NCBI GenBank assembly: GCA_963930645.1
Contig: OZ005652.1
Coordinates: 350,448,602 to 350,512,601 of the forward strand
Direction of reading: 5' to 3'
Length of the DNA: 64,000 nucleotides
Source of the DNA: Salticus scenicus
Taxonomy: Eukaryota; Arthropoda; Arachnida; Araneae; Salticidae
Below, piece after piece: positions 55,946-64,000 of this stretch. The notes under the pieces were generated by a model. It saw nothing but the letters and a program-made list of their open reading frames with translations, was not told the DNA's origin and did not search any database. Both the position numbers and the translations under genes were made by a program. Positions within the stretch are counted from its first letter, which is position 1. Each line of letters begins with the position of its first letter.

Positions 55946-56240
55946 CTTAGAGCAGGAGTTTTTCTTCTATATCGGACAAACCAAAAGAACTTTAAACAAA
56001 AGAATTCAAGAGCATATTCGCAACGTCAGAGAAGGAAACAGTTCAGCCTTAGTCAATTTTATTTATGAAACCTCAGCTTCACCTCTTTGGGACCAAACAG
56101 AAATCATCTCCTCTCCACCAATTAGTTCAGAATTAACAGTTTCGGAAGCTGTGAATATAATTAAATATAATTCAATCACTTTTAAAGATGCTGCGTTTCT
56201 TCCTAAAATATGGTATTTTCTAATACAACCACATATCTAA
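55935..56240 (+). pseudogene. Penelope-like GIY-YIG endonuclease remnant
   Basis: One frame stays open from about 55923 to a TAA near 56240 and reads EFFFYIGQTKRTLNKR, IQEHIRNVREGNSSALVNFI, YETSASPLWDQTEIISSPP and a C-terminal tail to FLIQPHI. The YIGQTKR block followed by R..EH is the second half of the GIY-YIG nuclease motif as found at the C-terminus of Penelope-like retroelements; this nuclease nicks target DNA for insertion. The GIY half, the linker and all of the reverse transcriptase are missing, so the reading frame survives only as the 3' end of a truncated element. There is no ATG start. Confidence 0.8.
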
Positions 56241-56840
56241 TATAATATCCTTTAACAGTTTCATGGTCTTAATGATTGTTAACAGAGAAAGTTTTTTTAA
56301 TCTGCATTTTTTACTCTTAATACTAGTCCAGCCTCTCCATAATGAAAATAGTCCAAAAACTCCTACAGTTATTTCAAGTTTTCTTCTACTATTCTACCCA
56401 AAGAATTCTCCATTAAAGTGACTTAACGGTTGCGGTTTTTAAAACAAGTCTTTCTCCTTTTTCTAAAGATTTCAATTAATACAAGCTCCTTTTTACTACA
56501 GACTATAAGCTGCTCCATAGAAACATAATAGAATTCAACTGTATTTAAGAAGGACTCAACTGTTGCACAAAAAGTGTCTCCGTAGTAACCAAGTGAAGCT
56601 CGACTCTACGCTTTCAGACTGTTTCACTTGTGATTGATCTGCGTTCAACTGTTTCATCTGTTTTCATGTATAATAACTGTAACCGTAATATGGTTCTTTT
56701 GTATATATAAATCAAATGTTACTGTACTTCTAGTTAAAATGGCTCTGTCCTGATGATGCCCTGATGTTCAGGGCGAAAGGCCTTGACACGATGTAATTTT
56801 AATGATTTTAATTAAATGTATTGTTTTATACGTGTTTTAA
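56241..56840 (+). mobile_element. Terminal region of the Penelope-like element, right arm
   Basis: Non-coding 3' region with the complement of the left arm: TACAGACTATAAGCTGCTCC, GAAGGACTCAACTGTTGCAC, CGCTTTCAGACTGTTTCA, the hammerhead-like motif and TGATTTTAATTAAATGTATT. Confidence 0.75.
56746..56792 (+). ncRNA. Hammerhead-ribozyme-like motif, family 2, copy e
   Basis: Stem I TGTC (56746-56749) with GACA (56785-56788); core CTGATGA 56750-56756; unpaired T 56757; stem II GCCCTGA/TCAGGGC (56758-56764 and 56768-56774); GAAA 56775-56778; palindromic AGGCCT 56778-56783; U at 56784 as the predicted cleavage position. With so short a stem III, pairing of two copies through AGGCCT is the likely active form, as described for hammerheads in Penelope-like elements. 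Confidence 0.6.
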
Positions 56841-57085
56841 AGTGGATTTTTTTTTATTATAAAAATTGTGTTTTTTAAAACACGGTTCTGTTCGTACTCG
56901 AGAATCTCGGTGCTACGAAATCGCCAAAAACGCTTAATTTTGATAATTTTTTTGTGGTCATTGTAATTCATTTCAGCCGATAATTTTTTCACTATCTGGT
57001 ATTTTATGAAAAGTAGAATCACATATATTTTTTTTTCAATATTTTTTGGAGACGACATCTTTTGAACGTTTCCTTATTGTGAGTA

Positions 57086-57434
57086 ATTTTTTTGTGGGAA
57101 TGGGGAAATTTTGCCCATAATCGTACACTTGGAAAACGAACGATACACTTTTCTCTTCATAATTCTTTTTTTAAGGGGACTTGTCATGTTTGACTGCAGC
57201 ACTGCAGTAGGTTTCGTATAAAAGCTTATATTTTCGTTTAATATTTATAAATTGAACTATATTAGGTTTGTTCAATGAAATACAGTCGACATCTAAATTA
57301 TTGAAGCCCACATCTACATTTCTCCTATATATATATATATATATATATATATAATCTGTATATTTGTTTAGTTTAATTTCTTATTTTTATGATCAACTAA
57401 CTTTTTTATAAACTGCGTAAGACTAAGACAAATA
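57086..57434. other. AT-rich spacer with (AT)n at 57325-57353
   Basis: No gene seen. Confidence 0.5.
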
Positions 57435-57520
57435 TTTACTTCACAAAACAGTATTAAGTGCCCATATTTTAAATAGGAATTATTGCTAGCGCTTCAATAG
57501 TTTTGCTGCAGACTGTATAT
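57435..57520 (+). repeat. Fragment of the 50971-51293 MITE family
   Basis: AACAGTATTAAGTGCCCATA, GGAATTATTGCTAGCGCTTC and TTTTGCTGCAGACTGTAT match the right arm at 51165-51238 with substitutions. Confidence 0.65.
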
Positions 57521-57650
57521 ATTCAGGCAACAATTCTAATAGTTTTTGTTGTATTTTTTACAGATTTGAAAACCTTAAATTGCTTTTTCTCAGTTTGCAT
57601 TTTTTCATGAATTCATGATCGTTCAAAATGCTAAAATTTCTCTATAGTTA

Positions 57651-57687
<37 letters not shown>

Positions 57688-58629
57688 CTTAAAATATTTT
57701 TAGATGTTTAATAGAACCTACTTAAAAGAATTAGGGATGGGTTTTGCAATATCTTTAAAAATATGTATAGATATATATATAATTTGAATAATTTAATACC
57801 TTTGTAACACTCAGCAAACAAAAGATAGATAAAAATACCAACATAGAATTAAATTTTAAATGAGATTTATTTCGAATAAAATTATTGTCACGGTGATAAT
57901 TTAATTTGAGTACCAATGATAAGTAAAAACAAGTTAAAGTACTTACGCAGAAGAGAAATGGCACAAACATAACACATAAGCCTAACGATGAGATAATAGT
58001 TTGCAAAAACCATTAAATTAATGGAAACAGTCAACATTTTATCGAAAGAGAAAAGGATAAAATTACCAAAGAGAAAAAAGGGGAAAGAAAAAGAGAATTC
58101 ATTAATTGAAAATTTGAATTGCTGAAAAATAGAAATGTCTACTAATCAGGAAACTTGCATTTCTATCAGCAGAGTGCAAGATTTCGGAAAACTGTATAGC
58201 TAATTCGGGTCGATATACAGCTCAAGCCTCTATCTTGCAACAAAACAAAACAAAAGAAAAGAAAGAAACTAGATTAAACAATAACACAAACCAAAATTGA
58301 TACAAGGAATAAGCATTTTTAAGAAATCTTCATGTTAAACGATACATACGGAGATAGTAGATATAAACAGGTTGCCAAGCAAACATTAATAAAAAGAAAT
58401 GATTAAAGGTAAAGAAACGATTAATCGATTTAGGTGCTACTGAAATGCAATAATTGAATGCATTACGTGATAGTTATTAATTTTTAAAAACTAACAACTA
58501 AATTAACAAGAAAGAAAAATCATGCAGTACGCATTGATTAGTAACACTTTCCAACTGTACGCAATTGTTGTATCGAATAACTATTAATATTCTTTGCCTA
58601 CGTTATCGCACAACAGACAGAAGGACTGA
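57521..58629. other. AT-rich stretch, nothing recognised
   Basis: A run at 57650-57685. No frame with a recognisable motif. Confidence 0.5.
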
Positions 58630-59660
58630 AAAACATACAGATAGACTAATTGATTTTAAAATTACTCATAGGCATTTTGGAAAGTGTTAAAAAGGCTTAA
58701 CGCAAAAGAAAATGCAGCCGTTAGATTATAATTACAGCTTTTAAACTCTCTGAATATTTTACTGTAGCCCTGTAAATCTGAAAGTTAATCATATCATATT
58801 CTATACAAAAGAATATTTTAGAAAATTAATAATACATGTCAATTTTTTTAAGATTTTTGTCGTAGAATTTTTTTTAAATATAACTTTTAAAAAATTCTGT
58901 CCTAAAACGTAGTACATTGGCCTTTTTTTTTTTGTTGTTGCTGTTGTTGTCCCTGTAAACAAATTAGTTGTACAGGACCTACTAATGACATTTTAACTAA
59001 GGAACATTCCATAGGGAACTTGAGTGTATCATTTTTTAAAAATTCTCAAAATATTCACGGATGATAGGAATCGGAGACAAACAGATAGAAAGGTAGACAA
59101 TCGGACAGACAGGTGCACAAATTGAAATCATATTCTCACTAAAATTATAAGAAAGTGTTAAAACGCTCATGTAAACAAAAGTGCAGTTCCAGCAAATTTT
59201 TATTAATACCTCTTAATGTAACCGATTTTTTTTGTATGGCCCTGTAAATCTAATGCTAACCATACCATATTTATTACATAGAAGGCACATTCTTTTGTGC
59301 ATACGAATAATATATTTCAATTGCATTAAGCTTTGTGGAAAATAAAATTATTAAAATTTGGTTTATAAAAATAACTCTCATACAACACAATGCTTTGGAG
59401 TAGTTTCAAGTGCACCTGTACACAAACCAGTTAGAAACGTACTCTATTTTACATAGGAAACATTCGATAGGGAATTGAATAACATATTAAAATTTCATTA
59501 AAGTTTCTATACATTAAAGATATTAAAATATGATTTATAGAAACTCCTCTCATAGAACACTATGCTTTCGAATACTTTTGGGTGTCCCTGTACACAAACC
59601 AGAAGAGGTATCCATTCCATTTTCAATAGGGAGCATCCGATAGTGAACTTCCCTCCCAGA
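58630..59660 (+). repeat. Imperfect tandem repeats of uneven period
   Basis: CCCTGTAAATCTGAAAGTTA (58769) returns at about 59239; GAAAGTGTTAAAA at 58680 and 59151; CCTGTACACAAACCAG with CATAGGGAA/CGATAGGGAA-type words at about 58951, 59417 and 59588. The first period is about 460-470 bp, and the last unit is shortened to about 175 bp. Confidence 0.6.
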
Positions 59661-59995
59661 GGGTGAACCGATGCCCTCACATTTACAAATTTATTTTCCT
59701 AGTTAACTACTTCTATTATCAATAATTCATATTAATTTTACACTCACAAGTTTAAAATAACTCTCATTATGTACATTTATACGAAACTTTGCCCTATACT
59801 GCCATGTTAAAATTTAGAAAAAATACGATCACAGTGCCACCTGTTGAGCGATGGATCCCCAAATCTAATCAGCACCAGTTTATGTCAGGGTCCAACTAAA
59901 TACCAAGTTTGGTTAAATTTCAATCATTGGTTCATGAGATACAGTGTCCGCAAAAATCGTGATGCACACAGACAGACAGACTTTTCTAAAAACTA
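59661..59995 (-). mobile_element. R1 repeat copy 3, left part
   Basis: CTGCCATGTTAAAATTTAGA, GTGCCACCTGTTG, CAGTTTATGTCAGGGTCCAA and CAGACAGACAGAC match 42170-42375. The copy is cut at 59995 by the 3.1-kb element and continues at 63121. Confidence 0.7.
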
Positions 59996-60556
59996 CACTC
60001 TTAAAACTGTGCCTCTTATTTCAGAAGTACATTTTTCGCTTTTGTCCTTTTGAAAGGTAAGAGGCACAAATGGTGCCTTTGAAATTAAGAGGCATATTTT
60101 TGATTTTTGTGCCTCTGAAAATTGACAGGGATATATGATTTTTGTGCCCTTGAAAATTAAAAGTCACATGTGGTGCCTTTGGAATTAAGAGATACATTTT
60201 TACTTTTTTGTGCCTCTGAAAAGCACATGTGAGAGGTTGGTGCACATTGAGAATCGATCTTTGAAATTATTGTCTTAGATGTATGAAAATTTACATACAT
60301 GTGCATTGAAATGGCTCAATGTTAAATATATTAAAAATTCTAAAAAATTATTAAAATTTTAAACCATTTTTTTAAAGTATTAAAATGCTCCATTAGACTC
60401 AGTTTCTAAATTTTCCTCTCGATTTCACAATATTATAATTTATCAATATGATCTAAACATATTTGTGTATTCATTTACATATTGATCAGTTAATTTCTTT
60501 TAAATATTTTTGTGTTTGTTAAACATTTACATGTAATTTCAGCATTCAAACATATA

Positions 60557-60731
60557 CAGTGGAACCTGTCTAAAGTGACCACCCTAGGGACCGGCTAAAA
60601 TGGTCACTATACGCAGGTGGTCACTTTATAAAGTCTCTTTAAAATTGGAAAATGGTCACTTTAGTCAAGAAAATGGTCACTTTAGTCAGGTGGTCACTTT
60701 ACCAAGGTGGTCACTTTTACAGGTTCCACTG
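60557..60731. mobile_element. Pogo/Tigger-like MITE, 175 bp
   Basis: CAGTGGAACCTGTCTAAAGT and its mirror ending GGTTCCACTG are flanked by TA on both sides. CAGTGGAACC is the classic terminal sequence of pogo/Tigger elements. GGTCACTTTA recurs six to seven times inside, in both orientations. Confidence 0.85.
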
Positions 60732-62999
60732 TATATATATTTTTTTTTCATTTAATTTAACAATCAGTAGTTAAATTCATGCAGAAATATAGTTAAAATA
60801 TATTGCTAAATTATAATATTGTAAAATAGAAGGGGAAATTTAAAAAGGCATTCTCATGAAACATTTTCAAAATTTTCAAAATAAAATGTTAATACCTTGA
60901 GAAATTTTAATATATTTCATAGTGATACATTTCAATGCGCATGTACGCAAAATTTTCATAACTCTAAGACAGTAATTTCAAAGAATGATTTTTAATGTGT
61001 ACCATCCTCTCTAGGCACAATAGGCTTTTGAGTAGAAGTTTCTTATATTAAATTCCTTTTTGTGCCTTTTATTAAAGGCATGTTTCAGTGATTTCATGAA
61101 AATTGCACTTGTGCCTTTTTTTTCCCATTTACTAAAAGTTTTATGCTTATTTGGACATAAAAAAATTGTATATTTCCCCAATTTATGGGGTTAAGCTTTT
61201 ATATATATGTTAGTTTTCATAGATCAGATACAAAAAAAAAAAAAAAAAAAAAAATCTTAAGAAGTGACCAAAAAATATAGTTATATGTATGCACATGAAT
61301 ATGGCTCATTAACTATGCTTCTGAATTAAGCGCAATCATTCATCTGGAGGAAAAGAAAAAAACAAGATGCAGCATGAAAGCCACAACATTTGTTGTAGCT
61401 GTCATGCTGTTTTCGATGCAAAATTTCTGTATTTTGAAAACAATTAGCCAACATTTATTTTTCCTGGTGGTGCATCAAGCTTAATAATTTTCACCGACAA
61501 TAACTGTTATTTGATTTTTCCCATTAATGGCATTTGTTATTTTTTTTTTTTAATCTCTAAAATGCTGTTGTTGTGTGTGAGTGTGCATGCACTCTACAAT
61601 TATCTTGTATTCAGTTCAAATAATAATTACATATTAAATTTAAAATATATACAAATAAATAAAATTTAAGTCTAAAATCTCATAATTTCCAATTTGTTTC
61701 TTAACTTCACATATTAAAATTACCTTTCTGAAATTGATAATCATAAAATTAAAAATGTTTGTCAATTACTTTTAATTAAGCAATACACTTTAAAAATCCT
61801 TTACGTTCTAACCCCCCCCCCCCCCCACACACACACCTGCAAACCCCTTTCTTCCTTCTTTCTTTTTGAGAAAGTAGCTTAACCTAAATTGCAGAATAAT
61901 TTGTTAAATACAAAAGTACTTAAATTTTGGAAAAATAAATAAAATAAATAATAAAGATTATTTGATTGAAAAATGTTGATGAAAAGAAAACTCTTTTGAA
62001 CTAATTATTTTGCTGTTTGTCAATCCGTCGTTTCTGCTATTTAAAATATTTACAGGGATCACAGTGTTGCTGTTTTTTTATGTGTTATTTTACTCTTTTG
62101 TCACTATTATTTCAGCATAACTATACAGGATAGGTCCCCTTATAAAGGCCCCAACGGAGAGCAACCACTTAGGCTCAGGCCACTAATGTAGACAACTTGG
62201 CCTTAAGCCGAACACCAGATGGTAAAAGCATACTGGAGAAATAAATTACTTTAACATATTAAAAACGGCAATGTTTTCACTAGTATCAGCATGTAAAATC
62301 TCATTTAATAAGATAATGTAATAAAAATACACATTAAAAAAAATCTTCTATTTAAAAAGCACAAAATTTACAATGTGTCACATCATTACAGGGAGAATAA
62401 AAATAAATTATTATAAACCTAATAAACTTTATCTTTAAATTTAAAATTAAAATATTTTTTACCATACTTAAAGAAAAAAAAAAAAAAACATATATACTTG
62501 TGGCATACAACGTGCGAGCTACATTTAAATTTTAACATAAAATTCAAACGAATGAAACTTTTATTTAGCAAAAGGTACTCACTTACTTTATCCTTAAGTA
62601 ATTTTCTATCCACTCTTCATAATGGCTACTCTACTTCCATTCCAAGAAATTGTTTCGTACCTATTATCGTTCAAACTTCAATTCACATTTGTTTGACATT
62701 TATTTCACATTTTCAATTTGACATTATTTCAAAGCTTTGAGACTTATTATTACAATGACGTTTCACTCGACTGATCCATATTTTTACAGAAATACACAGA
62801 AACAGGTGCACACACAATATCTTGTAGCAATCTTCTTCGAACGTAAACATCCGCCATCGAAAACACTGATGCATGCTGGGTTCGGTTGTTACGCATGCTC
62901 AGTTCCGTTATATGCAGCGCTTAGAAATCTGAACAGAGTTTTTAAAGGCACAAATGTGAGTTTGTGAATCTCGCCGAGATCGAAGTTCAGTCGATGCTT
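60732..62999. other. Interior of the 3.1-kb element
   Basis: AT-rich; A run at 61229-61253, C run with CACACA at 61812-61839. A GC-richer patch at 62120-62220 (GGCCCCAACGGAGAGC, GGCTCAGGCCACTAATG) and another at 62840-62920 (CATGCTGGG, TTACGCATGCTCAG) stand out but were not identified. Frames at 62419-62967 have no motif. Confidence 0.45.
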
Positions 63000-63120
63000 T
63001 TCATTTTGTTGTGCCTTCTATATTTCTTCCAGTATCAGAGGCACTTCGACAGGGAGCCTCTTGATAGAAGGCATAATTTACTTGTGCCTTATATTTAAGA
63101 GCTACAGTTTTAAGAGTGTA

Positions 63121-63240
63121 TCAATTCGTGTTCAGGACATCCCAAAACGTATAAATCCATCAAAAAAAAAAAAAAAAAAACGGAGGTAGAAAATTTTCAC
63201 GAATCCAATACTTTCTCTATATTACATATAGAAGAAAGTA
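63121..63240 (-). mobile_element. R1 repeat copy 3, right part
   Basis: TCGTGTTCAGGACATCCCAA, AACGTATAAATCCATCAAAA, ACGAATCCAATACTTTCTCT and the hairpin end ATAGAAGAAAGTAA match the right ends of the other R1 copies. Confidence 0.75.
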
Positions 63241-64000
63241 ATAACAATGACGAAATATTTATAAAATTGATTCGATATCGATTTCATATTAATAATTGTC
63301 ATTTATCGTAACAAAATTTAAAATATAATGATTTAAGAAATTCTAATTTAATTATTTAAAAATATTTTTCTTTAGTATTTTAAAAATATCTCATTGCTTT
63401 TATTGAAATGTTAAAGTAATAAAAGAGTACATAATGCTACAAAGAATTGGTGTTGAAAAGTAATAAGTCATAAACTTTGTGTAAATACTATAAATTGCAA
63501 AAACTCGCCCATTTATTTGCTGCACTCGGGACTACCCTATTCTCCAGACGAAAAGTCGTCATTGTTTCTACCCAAAACAAATACAGCGTGTTTTTTTTGC
63601 AATTTATTGTTTTTACACATAGATTTTTGCTTATTGATTAAAATAATATAATTTTCTGCTAATTCAGTTTTATATACTTCAATATATATATATATATATA
63701 TATTGAAGAATGAGCCTATTTTAAAATTCCTTTGTCATTTTACCTATAAATTTCCATTCTATGAAAGTAAATATTTATAACAATAATGTTTTTTCCAGAA
63801 CTATTCTCCCGATTACTTTATGTTTGTGAATGTCAGAAACAGGTGACATTATCCGTTGTAGTTGTATTGAATGCAGGCAATATATCCAAAAGTAGAAAAT
63901 GGATCGTAGGACAAATAAAATAAAATTAAAGTAGGTGAGGAGGGGAAATTTGAATAGAAAACACACAAAAAAAATAATACCTATTTAAAATGATAAGAGT
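63241..64000. other. AT-rich stretch to the window edge
   Basis: (AT)n at 63681-63703; no gene recognised. Confidence 0.5.

Larger units (their letters stand above)
55130..57085. repeat. Composite inverted structure, 1.95 kb
   Basis: The outer arms (55133-55405 and 56845-57085) are inverted: GGAAACATTTAAAAGGTGTC and ATATGTGATTCTACT on the left mirror GTAGAATCACATATAT and GACGACATCTTTTGAACG on the right. Nested inside is a second inverted pair formed by Penelope-like sequences (55405-55860 and 55930-56840). The whole could fold into a long hairpin. Confidence 0.75.
59996..63118. mobile_element. 3.1-kb non-autonomous element with TA flanks and GTGCCT motifs
   Basis: Ends CACTCTTAAAACTGTGCC (59996) and AGCTACAGTTTTAAGAGTG (63118) are inverted over about 17 bp, and TA stands on both sides (59994-59995, 63119-63120). 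R1 reads through once the segment is removed. The left subterminal region (60000-60240) has several units of the form GTGCCTCTGAAAATTAAGAG, partly inverted; more GTGCCT words occur at 61010-61130 and 63000-63100. No transposase frame was found. It carries its own MITE insertion. Confidence 0.75.

Noticed and set aside
62840..62967. CpG-type promoter of a host gene (CATGCTGGG, TTACGCATGCTCAG)
   Set aside because: Lies inside the 3.1-kb mobile element with no downstream exon; only base composition supports it.

Overview
The window is AT-rich eukaryotic DNA (roughly 30% GC by eye) made almost entirely of decayed, often nested transposable elements. No complete host gene is visible. The mix of BEL/Pao, Penelope-like, RNase H-bearing LINE, Tc1/mariner, pogo-like, Helitron and DINE-1-like elements, many poly-A/T tracts and simple repeats, and two tRNA-Thr-like copies fits an arthropod. 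An arachnid is my best guess from the style of the repeats, but nothing here proves it.

Layout. 1-2273: minus-strand BEL/Pao retrotransposon, cut by the window edge, with a large internal deletion and a candidate LTR. 2316-3015: fragments of a Pif1/Helitron-type helicase and of a YIDD reverse transcriptase. 3510-6219: a Helitron with two 5' ends. 6394-6607: a mariner remnant keeping the transposase tail. 7532-8137 and 12990-13549: two diverged LTR-like copies. 8158-8960: a pogo-like end, then a repeat holding hammerhead-ribozyme-like motifs. 14067-14234: SINE-like insertion with a 10-bp target duplication. 15202-16607: two inverted Tc1-like copies. 17160-17760: a foldback. 18379-20780: a broken minus-strand gene of a large element-associated family (HALTGCDTTS motif). 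21680-22968: pogo-like element. 23699-25567: minus-strand Helitron with two tandem arrays. 27323-29724: long-inverted-repeat element with a second Helitron inside. 32605-33380: tandem duplication, nested SINE and another ribozyme-like motif. 35601-36482: foldback element made of alternating modules. 39142-41073: foldback carrying an inserted pair of inverted tRNA-Thr-like sequences. 41541-43207: a ~170-bp tandem array interrupted by a DINE-1-like repeat (called R1 here). 44032-45200: LINE 3' end. 47510-49468: two Tc1/mariner-type elements. 49631-50816: R1 copy with a ~67-bp minisatellite. 50971-51293: foldback MITE. 51543-51680: the one plausible host exon. 55130-57085: a large inverted structure around a Penelope-like GIY-YIG endonuclease remnant and two more hammerhead-like motifs. 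58630-63240: tandem repeats and an R1 copy split by a 3.1-kb element with TA flanks.

The genes do not work as a pathway. What connects them is insertion history: R1 into a satellite array, a SINE into R1, a tRNA-derived element into a foldback, a pogo-like MITE into a 3.1-kb element that itself sits in R1. The strongest signal beyond known element types is a set of hammerhead-like RNA motifs in two sequence families, both with self-complementary stem III, and with a compensatory base-pair change between copies of one family. Coordinates of element ends come from reading termini and target duplications by eye; no alignment, folding or database search was run.
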